Positions 40,553-50,312 of a stretch of 64,000 bases of DNA are shown here, in pieces. Position 1 is the stretch's first letter. Each line of letters opens with the position of its first letter. This DNA is from an uncultured Eubacteriales bacterium. Lineage in GTDB: Bacteria > Bacillota > Clostridia > Oscillospirales > Oscillospiraceae. The DNA lies in contig ONIG01000002.1 of the NCBI GenBank assembly GCA_900317855.1, positions 1 to 64,000 of the forward strand. Reading direction: 5' to 3'. The notes under the pieces were generated by a model. It did not search any database, was not told where the DNA came from, and was given only the letters and a program-made list of their open reading frames with translations. The position numbers were made by a program, and so were the translations under genes.

Positions 40553-41720
40553 ATTCTTTTTCCCTGCCCTGATACCAGTTTAATGCCTGCACCGTGTTCT
40601 CGTGCGGCGTGATGCCGCCGGCCTCCAGATCCTCAAGGCTCATTTTCAGCCCGAGCACCATGGCCGCGTCAAGATCGGTGTAAGCGAGCCGCCGCAGCTC
40701 GTCCACGCCGTCAAAGTCCCGCGACGGCTCGATATAGTCGGCCATATACAGGACCTTTTCGAGCGTGGTCATATCGGGTTTTCCGGTCGTGTGCCAGCGG
40801 ATGGCGTTTTCTATCTCAAGCGGTACGCCGAAACGGTCCTTGGCCACGGCAGCGCCGGTTTTGGCGTGCAGAAGCTTGGTGTTGGCCGTTTCGACCGTAT
40901 CGTTTATGATACCATATTTTTCGGACAATAGCAATTGGTCAGATAGCTCTAATTTTTTCGTGCAATCGTGCAAAATTCCGGCCTCTGCAGCAGCATCCGG
41001 GTCGCAGCCCCAGCGCTCGGCGAGCCGGCGCGCCTCGTGCTCGCAGCCCCAGACGTGGGAGATGCGCCGCGGCTTGAGCATGGGGTAAGCCTGCTCACGC
41101 AGCCAGTTGAGATCGGGCTTTGCGCCATAGAGCCGCTGCTGGATGATGTGTGCATACACATTCGGCGCAAGGTACTCGCTGCCGCGCCGCTGCGGCAGCA
41201 GCGCACGCACGGCCGTGCTCGTAACCGGGACCGGCTCGGCCGGCAGGGCGATGACGCGGGCGGCATACGTCTCGCGCAGGTAGGCGCTGAAGCGCTCCAC
41301 CTCATCATGCTCATCGCCCGTGCGGGCGAGTGCGACGAGCGTCACCTGCCCGAGCAGATACCGGAAATCGTGCCACTGCTCGAACGTCGTGAGCATATCC
41401 GTGCCGATGACGAGGTACAGCTCCGCGTCCGGATTGCACGCGCGCAGCTCGCGCACGGTGTCGGCCGTGTAGCTCTTGCCGGAGCGGTGCAGCTCCATGT
41501 CGGAGACCTCCACGCCCGGCTCGCCGGAGAAGGCCAGCATCGTCATGAGCAGGCGCTCCGTCGGCTCCGGACTGCCCTCCGTGAGCTCCTTATGCGGCGG
41601 GATGCGGTCCGGGATGACGAGCGTCAGCTCCGGCCGGATCGCCGCGCGCACCGCGCGCAGCGCGGCCGTATGTCCCAGGTGCGGCGGGTTGAAGCTGCCG
41701 CCATAGATGCAGATCTTCAT
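40533..41720 (-). CDS. nadD: Fused NadD nucleotidyltransferase and YqeK HD hydrolase
   Basis: 395 residues in two domains. Residues 1-200 are nicotinate-mononucleotide adenylyltransferase (YGGSFNPPHLGHTAAL, LVIPDRIPPHKE, LVIGTDMLTTFEQWHDF, VTSTAVRALL), which makes deamido-NAD. Residues 205-390 are a YqeK-type HD domain (HVWGCEHEARRLAERWG, AGILHDCTK, HAKTGA, AIRWHTTG, YMADYIEPSRDFDGVDELR) that cleaves diadenosine tetraphosphate symmetrically. In Bacillus these are adjacent separate genes. It is overlapped by yhbY upstream (ATGA) and the LCP gene downstream. Confidence 0.95.
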   Translation of the reverse strand: MKICIYGGSFNPPHLGHTAALRAVRAAIRPELTLVIPDRIPPHKELTEGSPEPTERLLMTMLAFSGEPGVEVSDMELHRSGKSYTADTVRELRACNPDAELYLVIGTDMLTTFEQWHDFRYLLGQVTLVALARTGDEHDEVERFSAYLRETYAARVIALPAEPVPVTSTAVRALLPQRRGSEYLAPNVYAHIIQQRLYGAKPDLNWLREQAYPMLKPRRISHVWGCEHEARRLAERWGCDPDAAAEAGILHDCTKKLELSDQLLLSEKYGIINDTVETANTKLLHAKTGAAVAKDRFGVPLEIENAIRWHTTGKPDMTTLEKVLYMADYIEPSRDFDGVDELRRLAYTDLDAAMVLGLKMSLEDLEAGGITPHENTVQALNWYQGREKEYEKTTE

Positions 41721-42022
41721 TTTTTCGCCTTTTTCACGAGCTCGATCTTCGGCTTCTGCTCATTGCGCTTGTAGAGCACGAACTTCGAGCCGATGACCTG
41801 CACGGGCTCGGCGCGGCAGGTCTCGGCAAGCTGGTCACACGCCTCGCGCGCGGTCAGGAGCGAGTTTTCCAGCACGCGGCCCTTGACGAGCTCGCGCGCC
41901 TTGAGCGCGTCGCTCATCTGGGTGATGATGTTTTCCGTGATGCCGCCCTTGCCGATGTGGACGATGGTGTCCTCCGTCGCGGCGAGACCGCGCAGCTGGG
42001 CTCGCTGTTTACTTGTCAGCAT
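41717..42022 (-). CDS. yhbY: YhbY family RNA-binding protein
   Basis: 101 residues, the single CRM domain: MLTSKQRAQLRGLA, VHIGKGGITENIITQMSDAL with the GxxG-like loop, and QVIGSKFVLYKRN. YhbY associates with pre-50S ribosomes. It overlaps rdgB by 14 bases and nadD-yqeK by four. Confidence 0.95.
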   Translation of the reverse strand: MLTSKQRAQLRGLAATEDTIVHIGKGGITENIITQMSDALKARELVKGRVLENSLLTAREACDQLAETCRAEPVQVIGSKFVLYKRNEQKPKIELVKKAKK

Positions 42023-42599
42023 AGTAGTTCCTCAATTCTTCTTTCAGGATTTTGAGTGCATTTCCGCGGTGGGAAATGGCGTTTTTCTCTTCCGGGCGCA
42101 GCTCCGCCATGGAGCAGGCATACCCGTCCGGCTGAAACACGGGGTCATAACCGAAGCCATTTTCCCCGCGCGGCGCAAACAGGATACTGCCCTCGCAGGT
42201 GCCGCGGGCGCGCAGGACATCGCCATTCGGGAACGTGCAGCAGATGCACGACACGAACCGGGCCGTGCGGTCGGTGCGGTCGCCGAGGTTATGGAGCAGG
42301 AGCGTGTAGCGCGCAGCGTCCGAGTCCTCGTGCCGGCCGGTATAACGGGCCGAGTGCACGCCGGGCGCGCCGCCGAGCGCGTCGACCATGAGACCGGAAT
42401 CGTCCGCGACGGCGGGCTGCCCCGTCGCGCGGGTCACGGCGATGGCCTTCAGATAAGCGTTTTCCTCGAAGGTCTCCCCCGTCTCGTCCACCTCGAAATG
42501 GCAGCCGGCCGCGCTCTGCGGGATGATCTCGATGCCCATGTCCGCAAAGATGGCGCGAAACTCCTCGAGCTTATGTGCGTTGTTGCTTGCAAGGATCAT
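42009..42599 (-). CDS. rdgB: dITP/XTP pyrophosphatase (RdgB/HAM1)
   Basis: 196 residues. The Ham1 motifs are ASNNAHKLEEFRAIF, DETGETFEENAYLKA, VADDSGLMVDALGG and GFGYDPVFQPDG. It hydrolyses non-canonical purine triphosphates so they are not built into DNA. The start overlaps the ftsY stop (ATGA). Confidence 0.96.
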   Translation of the reverse strand: MILASNNAHKLEEFRAIFADMGIEIIPQSAAGCHFEVDETGETFEENAYLKAIAVTRATGQPAVADDSGLMVDALGGAPGVHSARYTGRHEDSDAARYTLLLHNLGDRTDRTARFVSCICCTFPNGDVLRARGTCEGSILFAPRGENGFGYDPVFQPDGYACSMAELRPEEKNAISHRGNALKILKEELRNYYADK

Positions 42600-43504
42600 G
42601 ACAGCAGCGCCTCCACAAATTCCGCGGGCTTGAACTCCAGCAGGTCGTCGATCTGCTCGCCGACACCGACGTATTTCACCGGCAGCTGCAGGTCGTTTGC
42701 GATGGCAAAGACGATGCCGCCCTTGGCCGTGCCGTCGAGCTTCGTGAGCACGATGCCGGTGAGGTCGGCCGTGTCGAGAAACTGCTTGGCCTGGATGAGG
42801 CCGTTCTGGCCGGTCGTGGCATCGAGCACCATGAGCGTTTCAATGTCGGCCTCCGGCAGCTCGCGGCGGATGACGCGGGTGATCTTGTTGAGCTCGTTCA
42901 TGAGGTTTGCCTTGTTGTGCAGGCGGCCGGCGGTGTCGATGATGACAACGTCCGTGCCGCGGGCCTTCGCCGCCTGAATGGAGTCGAACACCACGGCGGC
43001 GGGGTCGGAGCCCTCCTCATGCTTGACGATGTCCACACCCGCGCGCTGCGCCCAGACGGTGAGCTGGTCAGCCGCTGCGGCGCGGAACGTGTCCGCCGCC
43101 GAGAGGAGAACACGGTTGCCCTCCTTCTTGAGCTGGGCGGCGAGCTTGCCGATCGTCGTCGTCTTGCCGACGCCGTTGACGCCGACAACGAGCACGACCG
43201 ACGGCTGCGTCGTGAGCAGGAGCATGGTGTCCTGCACCTTGAGGATCCGCGTGAGGATCTGCACGAACTCCTTTTTTACCTCGGCGCCGGTGCGCAGCTT
43301 CTTGAGCTCGATGGCCTTGCGCAGCTGTGCGATGGCCTTGGTCGTCGTCTCCACGCCGGTGTCGGCGAGGATGAGCGTTTCCTCAAGGTCCTCGAAAAAT
43401 TCCTCGTCGCCCGGCTCATAGGCGGCAAAAATGCCGGTCAGCTGGGCGTCCATCTTCGTCTTGGTCTTGGTCAGGCCCTGTTTGATCTTATCGAAAAATC
43501 CCAT
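42596..43504 (-). CDS. ftsY: Signal recognition particle receptor FtsY
   Basis: 302 residues from the ATG of [19 protein letters not shown]; the acidic A domain is nearly absent, as in many Firmicutes. The NG domain is complete: [19 protein letters not shown] (G1), [11 protein letters not shown] (G2), [14 protein letters not shown] (G3), [11 protein letters not shown] (G4). It docks SRP-ribosome complexes at the membrane. 16 bases after smc, a common pairing. Confidence 0.97.
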   Translation of the reverse strand: MGFFDKIKQGLTKTKTKMDAQLTGIFAAYEPGDEEFFEDLEETLILADTGVETTTKAIAQLRKAIELKKLRTGAEVKKEFVQILTRILKVQDTMLLLTTQPSVVLVVGVNGVGKTTTIGKLAAQLKKEGNRVLLSAADTFRAAAADQLTVWAQRAGVDIVKHEEGSDPAAVVFDSIQAAKARGTDVVIIDTAGRLHNKANLMNELNKITRVIRRELPEADIETLMVLDATTGQNGLIQAKQFLDTADLTGIVLTKLDGTAKGGIVFAIANDLQLPVKYVGVGEQIDDLLEFKPAEFVEALLS

Positions 43505-43520
43505 AGAACTATCTTCTCCG

Positions 43521-46500
43521 TTACGATATGGTTTTAGCCGCTTCATCCAGCGAAAGCTCGATGACGCGGGATACGCCTTTTTCCTGCATGGTCACGCCAA
43601 ACAGATGGTCGGCCTCCTCCATGGTGCCGCGGCGGTGCGTGATGACGAGAAACTGCGTGTTTTTGGCGAGGCGGCGCATGTACTGCACATAGCGCGTGAC
43701 GTTCGCCTCGTCGAGTGCAGCCTCGATCTCGTCCATGACGCAAAACGGCGTCGGCCGGACCTTCAAAATGGCAAAGTAGAGCGCGATGGCCACGAACGCC
43801 ATCTCGCCGCCGGACATCAGGCTCAGCGTCGAGAGCGCCTTGCCGGGCGGCTGCACCTTGATCTCGATGCCGCTGTCGAGCACATGCTCCGGATCCTCGA
43901 GCACGAGCGCGGCCTTGCCGCCGCCGAACAGCTCCAGAAACGTCTGGCGGAACGCCTGATCGATTGCCTGAAACTGCGTGGTGAAGATGCCCTCCATCTC
44001 TCCCGTCACGTCGGCGATGATACCGGTCAGCTCGCGCTTGGCCTTGAGGATATCGTCCCGCTGGCCGGTGAGGAAGGTATAGCGTGTGTTCACACGTGTG
44101 AATTCGTCGATCGCGCCGAGGTTCGGCGTGCCCAGTGCTCCGATATTGCGCCGCAGCTCGGCAATCTGGCGGCTGGCCTTCGTCATGTTCTCGATCGGCT
44201 GACGCAATGCCTCGGCCGCCGTGCGGCTGAGCTCATAATTGTCCCAGAGCTTGTCGAGGATCTGCTTTTCCTCCATGTCGGCCGAGAGCTTTTTCTGCTC
44301 AAAGCGCGACACGAGCCCCTGCATATCCAACAGATCGCGGTTGCGCGCCTGCGCGTCGCGGTCGGTGCGGGTGCGCTGGCCCTCGAGCTCCAGCTTGCGG
44401 CTGCTGCACGCGGCGAGCTCGCCGCGCAGCGTCTCTGCGCGCTGGCGCAGCTCGGCCAGGCGGCGCTCGTGCATCTGCAGGGTCTGCTGCAGCTGCTGCG
44501 TGCCGGCCTCGGCCTGCTCGATCTGGGCGAGGCGGGCCGTGCGGTCACCGGTCATTTCCTCAAAGAGGTCGTGGATCTGCTGTGTGGTGCGCGTGATGGT
44601 CTCGCGCTCGGCGTCGAGAGACGCCGACTCCGCCCGCAGTCCGGCCAGCCGGTCGGCCAGCTCCTGACGGCGGCGGTCAAATGCTCCGCGGCCAAGCTCG
44701 CTCTGGTCGCGCTCGGCGCGGAGCTCGGCGAGTGCCTGCTCCGCCGAAAGCGCGTCGGCGCGGGCGGCCGTGATACGGTCCTGATTTGCCTTCTGCTGCG
44801 CGCGGCAGGCGTCGATGGACGCATTCTGCCCCGCGATGGTCTCCTGCGCGGCGTTTTTCAGCAGCGCGACCTGCACGGCCTCGGACTCCGCCTTGTGCAG
44901 CGTCTCGACCGCCTGCTCCAGCTGTGCCTGGGCGGTGTCGAGCTGCGCATGCGCCGTGTCGAGCGCCGTCTGCGCGTCCTCAAGCTCGGCCTCGCACTGT
45001 TTTTTCTCCAGCGTGAGCGTGTCGAGCGTTTCGCGCAGGCGCTTGAGCTCGTTCGCTCGAGAGAGGATGCCGCTGCCCTTGGCGGCGCTGCCGCCGGTGA
45101 GCGAGCCGCCGGCGTTGACGAGCTGCCCGTCAAGCGTGACGATGCGGTAGCGGTGGTCATAGCGCCTGGAGATGGCGATGGCGTCCTTCATCGTCTCGGC
45201 CACGACGGTGCGGCCCAGAAGATTGCTGACAATATTGCGGTAAGCGGCGGCGCAGGTGACGAGCGTATCGGCCACGCCGACATAGCCCGGCTCCTGATCC
45301 GGCACGCTGTTTAAGTGCATCGGGCGAATGGTGTCGAGCGGCAGGAACGTCGCGCGGCCGGTCTCGCGCCGGCGCAGCAGCTCAATGGCCTGTGCGCCGC
45401 AGCTCTGCGTATCGACGACGATGTTCTGCGCCGCGGCGCCGAGTGCCGTCTCTATCGCGAGGGCGTAGCGGTCGCCAGTCTTGATAAGACTTGCGACCGG
45501 GCCGCGCACGCCGCGCAGCATCCCCTTTTCGGCCGCGTGCATGACGGCCTTGACCGCACGGTTGTAGCCATCGAAGTCCTTTTCCATCTCGGTGAGCATA
45601 TGGATGCGCGACTCGGTGCTGCGCAGGTCGACTGTCAGGCCGGACAATCGCTCCTGCTGCTTCGCGAGCGCCTGTTCACAGGCAGAAAGACGCTGGGCCT
45701 TCTCCCTTTGTTCCGCGCGCATGGCATCGCACGCGGCGCGCGCCTGCTGCTGCGCGGCCTGCTTTTCTTGCGCCTGCGCCTCGAGCGCCGCCAGATGCTC
45801 GGCCGCTTCCGCGGCGGCGGTGGCGACGGCGTTCTCCTGATCGAGCAGCTCCTGCGATTTATCCGCCAGGAGCGTGATGCGCGTGCGGCACTCGGCCAGC
45901 GCGCTGCTCTGCGCGCTCTCTTTAGCCAGCAGCTCCGTATACGCGCGCTCGGCCTCGCCGGAGGAGGCCGCGTTGCGGTCGATCTCGTCGAGCACGGACC
46001 GGATCTCCTGCGCGTGCTGCGCTTTTTCGGCCTCGATCTCCTGCAGGCGGCGCTGCTGCGCGTCGATCTGCGCCTGCAGGGCGCTGGCGCGGTCGGCCTG
46101 CTCGGATACCTCCACGCGCAGACGCGCAATGCTGTCGGCGCTGTTTTGCAGGTTCGTGCGCACGACGGCCGCGGCACTCTCGCACTCGGCGGCAGCGCTC
46201 TCAGCCTCGGAGATCTGCTCGCGCGTGCGCTCGGACTCAAGGTCCTTCTCGCGCATCTTCTGCGCGATGTTCTCCGACGCAGCGTAGAGCTGCTCGAGCT
46301 CGCGCTGCGCGCCAGCGAGATTCTCCTTCGCGGTCTGATAATCGTGGTTGACGGTCTCTGCCTGCGCGTGCAGACGGTCGAGTGTCTCCATCCAGACGGA
46401 GACCTCCGCGCTCTTGAGTTCGTCGCGCAGGCGCAGGTACTTCTTCGCCGTCTCGGCCTGCTTGCGCAGGGGCTCGACCTGCAGCTCCAACTCATCGACC

Positions 46501-47081
46501 TTGTCGTTGATGCGCAGGAGGTTTTCCTCCGTGCGGGCGAGCTTGCGCTCCGACTCCTCCTTGCGGTAGCGGTAGCGCGAGATGCCGGCCGCTTCCTCAA
46601 AGATCTCGCGGCGCTCGTTGCTCTTGCCGGAAACGATCTCGGCGATGCGGCCCTGCCCGATGATCGAGTACCCGTCACGGCCGAGACCAGTGTCCATGAG
46701 CAGCTCGTTGATATCGCGCAGGCGGCAGGCTTCGCGGTTGATATAATATTCGCTCTCGCCGCTGCGGTAATAGCGGCGGGTGATCATGACCTCGGTGTTC
46801 TCGGTGTCGAAGATGCCGGTGCTGTTGTCAAGGATGAGCGACACCTGCGCAAAGCCCATGGGGCTGCGCTTTTCCGTGCCGCCGAAGATGACGTCCTCCA
46901 TCTTGCCGCCGCGCAGCGTTTTCGTGCGCTGCTCGCCCATGACCCACAGGATGGCGTCCGATATGTTCGACTTGCCGCTCCCGTTCGGGCCGACGATTGC
47001 CGTGATCTCCTGGTCAAAATTCAGGCGCGTCTTGTCCGGAAAAGACTTGAAGCCCTGAATCTCCAATGCTTTTAAGTACAC
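43521..47081 (-). CDS. smc: Chromosome partition protein Smc
   Basis: 1186 residues beginning at a GTG (MYLKALEIQGFKSFPDK) behind GAGGG. Walker A is GPNGSGKSN (32-40). Two coiled-coil arms flank the hinge (about 520-660, with GVRGPVASLI and GGSLTGGSAAKGSG). The C-terminal head has the signature SLMSGGEMAFVAIALYFAIL and Walker B CVMDEIEAALDEANV. It compacts and segregates the chromosome with ScpA/ScpB, which are not in this window. It has its own promoter and heads smc-ftsY-rdgB-yhbY-nadD-LCP. Confidence 0.98.
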   Translation of the reverse strand: MYLKALEIQGFKSFPDKTRLNFDQEITAIVGPNGSGKSNISDAILWVMGEQRTKTLRGGKMEDVIFGGTEKRSPMGFAQVSLILDNSTGIFDTENTEVMITRRYYRSGESEYYINREACRLRDINELLMDTGLGRDGYSIIGQGRIAEIVSGKSNERREIFEEAAGISRYRYRKEESERKLARTEENLLRINDKVDELELQVEPLRKQAETAKKYLRLRDELKSAEVSVWMETLDRLHAQAETVNHDYQTAKENLAGAQRELEQLYAASENIAQKMREKDLESERTREQISEAESAAAECESAAAVVRTNLQNSADSIARLRVEVSEQADRASALQAQIDAQQRRLQEIEAEKAQHAQEIRSVLDEIDRNAASSGEAERAYTELLAKESAQSSALAECRTRITLLADKSQELLDQENAVATAAAEAAEHLAALEAQAQEKQAAQQQARAACDAMRAEQREKAQRLSACEQALAKQQERLSGLTVDLRSTESRIHMLTEMEKDFDGYNRAVKAVMHAAEKGMLRGVRGPVASLIKTGDRYALAIETALGAAAQNIVVDTQSCGAQAIELLRRRETGRATFLPLDTIRPMHLNSVPDQEPGYVGVADTLVTCAAAYRNIVSNLLGRTVVAETMKDAIAISRRYDHRYRIVTLDGQLVNAGGSLTGGSAAKGSGILSRANELKRLRETLDTLTLEKKQCEAELEDAQTALDTAHAQLDTAQAQLEQAVETLHKAESEAVQVALLKNAAQETIAGQNASIDACRAQQKANQDRITAARADALSAEQALAELRAERDQSELGRGAFDRRRQELADRLAGLRAESASLDAERETITRTTQQIHDLFEEMTGDRTARLAQIEQAEAGTQQLQQTLQMHERRLAELRQRAETLRGELAACSSRKLELEGQRTRTDRDAQARNRDLLDMQGLVSRFEQKKLSADMEEKQILDKLWDNYELSRTAAEALRQPIENMTKASRQIAELRRNIGALGTPNLGAIDEFTRVNTRYTFLTGQRDDILKAKRELTGIIADVTGEMEGIFTTQFQAIDQAFRQTFLELFGGGKAALVLEDPEHVLDSGIEIKVQPPGKALSTLSLMSGGEMAFVAIALYFAILKVRPTPFCVMDEIEAALDEANVTRYVQYMRRLAKNTQFLVITHRRGTMEEADHLFGVTMQEKGVSRVIELSLDEAAKTIS

Positions 47082-47156
47082 AAAATCCCTCGCATATCCG
47101 GCGCCTGCACGCGCAGAAACGCCGCTGATATCTCAAATCAAAGTAATATAAAGTAG

Positions 47157-47185
47157 AGTATACCGCCAAAAATGCCATTTTGCAA
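47157..47185 (-). promoter_or_regulatory. smc: Promoter of smc
   Basis: Minus strand TTGCAA (47180-47185), a 17-base spacer and TATACT (47157-47162), just after the rnc terminator. Confidence 0.75.
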
Positions 47186-47212
47186 CGGCCGGAGCGCATT
47201 TTTTCAGATGTG

Positions 47213-47250
47213 AAAAATGCAGCCGCCCGCAAAAATACGGACGGCTGCAT
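47213..47250 (-). terminator. Terminator of trmFO-plsX-rnc
   Basis: Minus strand: ATGCAGCCG(T)CCG and CGG(G)CGGCTGCAT flank TATTTTTG and are followed by TTTTCAC. Confidence 0.85.
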
Positions 47251-47254
47251 GCCG

Positions 47255-47932
47255 TTATTGTGTCATCTGTTCGAGCGCGCACCGGGCGGCGGACTGCTCC
47301 GCCTCCTTTTTCGTGCGGCCGGTGCCGCGGCCGATCTCGCTGCCGTTGAGCAGCACGGCCATGGTGAACGTCTTGTTGTGGTCCGGGCCGCTCTCGGCGC
47401 AGACGGTATAGGAAAGCGTCTGCCCGGCACGGCGCTGCACGCGCTCCTGCAGCTCGGTCTTATAATCCTCAACGTGGTGGATCTCCCCCTCAGCCAGGCC
47501 GTTGAGGATGTGCGCGAGGATAAAGCGCTGCGCAGGCTCCAGCCCGCCGTCAAGATACATGGCGGCGATGACCGCCTCCACCGCGTCGGCAAGGATGGAC
47601 GGCCGCTCTCTGCCGCCGCTGCGCTCCTCCCCGTGGCCAAGGCGGATATAGTCACCCAGATGCAGCGTAAGCGCCACGCCGTGCAGCGCCTGCTCGCAGA
47701 CGAGCTCGGCACGCAGGCGGCTCATCTTCCCCTCCGGCATGTCGGGATAGAGCTGATAGAGCCGCGTCGCCGTGACCATACCAAGCACGGAATCGCCCAG
47801 AAACTCGAGCCGCTCGTTGCTGGTATAGCCCCGCGCGCGGTTCTCATTGGCATAGGAGCTGTGCATAAGCGCATGCTCCAGCAGCCCCCGGTCGCGGAAC
47901 GTATAGCCCAAGCGGGCCTCCAGCGCCTCCAT
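47255..47932 (-). CDS. rnc: Ribonuclease III
   Basis: 225 residues from the ATG at 47932, which shares its A with the plsX stop (TGATG) and follows GAAGGAG by eight bases; a GTG nine bases upstream is less likely. The catalytic box is NERLEFLGDSVLGMV, the second acidic site LADAVEAVIAAMYLDGG, and the C-terminal dsRBD ends GTGRTKKEAEQSAARCAL. Processes rRNA precursors and double-stranded RNA. Confidence 0.97.
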   Translation of the reverse strand: MEALEARLGYTFRDRGLLEHALMHSSYANENRARGYTSNERLEFLGDSVLGMVTATRLYQLYPDMPEGKMSRLRAELVCEQALHGVALTLHLGDYIRLGHGEERSGGRERPSILADAVEAVIAAMYLDGGLEPAQRFILAHILNGLAEGEIHHVEDYKTELQERVQRRAGQTLSYTVCAESGPDHNKTFTMAVLLNGSEIGRGTGRTKKEAEQSAARCALEQMTQ

Positions 47933-48957
47933 CAGTCGCACTCCTTCGCCGCGTGCTTGTCCACACGCATGTAGGAAATATTGGCCGTGATATCATCAAT
48001 AATGCCGGAATCGACAAAAGCGATCGCCTGACGGATGGCATTGTAGATCGCGCGCGCGTCGGATGAGCCGTGCGCCTTGATGACAGGCTTGCTGATGCCG
48101 AGCATGGCCGTGCCGCCGACCTCGTTCGGGTCGAGCGACGCCTTGAGCGCGTAGAACTCGTTCTTGATGGCAAGAGCGGCCATCTTGGTCTTGAAGTTTT
48201 TCATGAAAATGCCCTTGAGCTGGCGCGTCATGTACTTGATGCTGCCCTCGATGCCCTTGAGCAGCACGTTGCCGGTGAAGCCGTCCGTGACAACAACGTC
48301 CACATCGCCGCTGAACACCTGCGACGCCTCAACATTGCCGACAAAGCGGATGCGGCCGGCGGCGTCCGCTGCCTTGAGCAGCGGGAACGTCTCGTGCTGG
48401 AGCTCCGAACCCTTATGCTCCTCGGTGCCGTTGCTCAGCAGGCCGACACGCGGCGCGGCGATGCCGAGCATGGTGCGGGCATAGTAGCTGCCCATATAGG
48501 CAAACTGCAGCAGATACTCCGGCGTGCAGTCGGCGTTGGCACCGCAGTCGATGAGCATGACGCCCGCATCGCCGTTCGGCAGCACAGGGGCCAGCGCCGC
48601 GCGGCGGATGCCGTGGATGCGCTTGACGATGAGCGTAGCACCGGTGAGCAGCGCGCCGGTGCTGCCGGCGGAGACGACCGCGTCGCCCTTCCCGTCACGC
48701 AGCATGTTGAGCGCGACCGTCATGGAAGCGTCCTTCTTGCGGCGGGTGGCCGTGCTGGGGTCGTCGTCCATGGTGATGACCTCACTGGCGTCGATGATCT
48801 CGAGCTTGGCCTGCTCGTTGCGCAGGCAGGCCTCAATGGCTGCGCGCTGGCCGACGAGCACGATCTCCGCGCCCAGCTCCTGCTGCGCGTGCACCGCGCC
48901 CTTGACGATCTCGTCCGGGGCGAGGTCACCGCCCATTGCGTCCACAAGAATTCTCAT
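47932..48957 (-). CDS. plsX: Phosphate acyltransferase PlsX
   Basis: Makes acyl-phosphate from acyl-ACP for phospholipid synthesis. 341 residues with MRILVDAMGGDLAPDEIVKG, GDAVVSAGSTGALL, MLIDCGANADCTPEYLLQFA and VVTDGFTGNVLLKGIEGS. plsX is usually followed by fab genes or acpP; here rnc follows directly with one base shared. The start overlaps trmFO (ATGA). Confidence 0.97.
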   Translation of the reverse strand: MRILVDAMGGDLAPDEIVKGAVHAQQELGAEIVLVGQRAAIEACLRNEQAKLEIIDASEVITMDDDPSTATRRKKDASMTVALNMLRDGKGDAVVSAGSTGALLTGATLIVKRIHGIRRAALAPVLPNGDAGVMLIDCGANADCTPEYLLQFAYMGSYYARTMLGIAAPRVGLLSNGTEEHKGSELQHETFPLLKAADAAGRIRFVGNVEASQVFSGDVDVVVTDGFTGNVLLKGIEGSIKYMTRQLKGIFMKNFKTKMAALAIKNEFYALKASLDPNEVGGTAMLGISKPVIKAHGSSDARAIYNAIRQAIAFVDSGIIDDITANISYMRVDKHAAKECD

Positions 48958-50267
48958 AGATGAAAAACCTCCTTTTGTTTCAGCCCATCCAGGATCTGGA
49001 GGCTGCGTGCCGAGATCTCCGCATTCTTGTTGCGCTTGCCGCGAACACGGTGATCCAGCGGTGTGATGATGCCAAAATTGATGTTCATGGGTTGAAAATC
49101 ACCGACGCTGCCGCCGGAAATGTACAGGGACAGCGCGCCGATGGCCGTCTCCTGCGGGAAATCGACCGGCGGCAGGCCGAGCAGCTGCGCAGCTGTCTCA
49201 ATGCCGACAAGCGCACCAGACGCGCACGACTCCACATAGCCCTCAACACCGGTCATCTGCCCGGCGAAGCGGATGCGCGGCGCTCGCCGGAGGCGGTAAT
49301 ACCGGTCGAGCAGCTGCGGAGAATTTAAATAAGTGTTGCGGTGCATGACGCCGTAGCGCACGAACTCCGCGTTCCGCAGCGCCGGAATCATGGAAAAGAC
49401 GCGCTTTTGCTCGCCGAACGTCAGATGCGTCTGGAAACCGACGATGTTATACAGCGTGCCCTCGGCGTTGTCGCGCCGGAGCTGCACGACGGCATAGTTG
49501 TCTCGCCCGGTACGCGGGTCACGCAGGCCGACCGGCTTGAGCGGGCCGTAGCGCAGGGTGTCCTCCCCGCGGCGGGCCATGACCTCGACCGGCATGCAGC
49601 CCTCAAAGACCGCACCGTCGTCAAAGCCGTGGATGGGCGCTTCCTTTGCATTTCGCAGCTCCTGCACGAAGGCGGTGTACTCCGCCTGATCCATGGGGCA
49701 GTTGACGTAGTCGGCCGTGCCCTTGTCATAGCGGCTGGCGAAAAAGGCGCTGTCCATGTCCACGCTCTCGAGCGTGACGATGGGGGCCACGGCATCGTAA
49801 AAATGCAGGTCGAACTCCGGGCAGAGACGCTGGATCTCGGCGGCCATGGCGTCGCTCGTGAGCGGGCCAGTCGCGATGACGACCTCCCCGTCCGGGATGG
49901 CGTCCGCCTCGGCGCGCTCGACGGTGATATTCGGATGCGCGCAGATGCGCTCCGTAATCTCGCGCGCGAACGCCTCGCGGTCCACGGCGAGCGCGCCGCC
50001 GGCGGCGACGCGGTTGTGGTCCGCGCTCGCGAGCACGACGGAGTCGAGCCGGCGCAGCTCCTCCTTGAGCAGGCCGACGGCGTTCGTGAGCTCATCGCTG
50101 CGCAGGGAGTTGGAGCAGACGAGCTCGGCAAAGTTTTCGGATACGTGCGCAGGGGTCATTTTCTTGGGTTTCATCTCGATCAGGCGCACCGGGATGCCGC
50201 GCCCGGCCAGCTGCCACGCGCACTCGCATCCCGCCAGGCCCGCACCGATCACGGTCACTGGGGTCAT
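48954..50267 (-). CDS. trmFO: tRNA m5U54 methyltransferase (folate-dependent)
   Basis: Methylates uridine 54 of tRNA using methylenetetrahydrofolate and FAD. 437 residues from the ATG of MTPVTVIGAGLAGCECAWQ behind GAGGAGG. The FAD dinucleotide motif is GAGLAGCE. Conserved LVCSNSLRSDE, SRYDKGTADYVNCPMDQAEY, FAGQMTGVEGYVESCASG and FQPMNINFGII are intact. It starts a transcript after the topA terminator and runs into plsX. Confidence 0.97.
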   Translation of the reverse strand: MTPVTVIGAGLAGCECAWQLAGRGIPVRLIEMKPKKMTPAHVSENFAELVCSNSLRSDELTNAVGLLKEELRRLDSVVLASADHNRVAAGGALAVDREAFAREITERICAHPNITVERAEADAIPDGEVVIATGPLTSDAMAAEIQRLCPEFDLHFYDAVAPIVTLESVDMDSAFFASRYDKGTADYVNCPMDQAEYTAFVQELRNAKEAPIHGFDDGAVFEGCMPVEVMARRGEDTLRYGPLKPVGLRDPRTGRDNYAVVQLRRDNAEGTLYNIVGFQTHLTFGEQKRVFSMIPALRNAEFVRYGVMHRNTYLNSPQLLDRYYRLRRAPRIRFAGQMTGVEGYVESCASGALVGIETAAQLLGLPPVDFPQETAIGALSLYISGGSVGDFQPMNINFGIITPLDHRVRGKRNKNAEISARSLQILDGLKQKEVFHL

Positions 50268-50281
50268 AGCGTTCCTCCTCG

Positions 50282-50308
50282 AAAAAGGCGGCCGGTCAGG
50301 CCGCCTTT
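50282..50308 (-). terminator. Terminator of topA
   Basis: Minus strand: AAGGCGGCC-TGACC-GGCCGCCTT followed by TTTCG, in the 45-base gap before trmFO. Confidence 0.82.
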
Positions 50309-50312
50309 CCAA

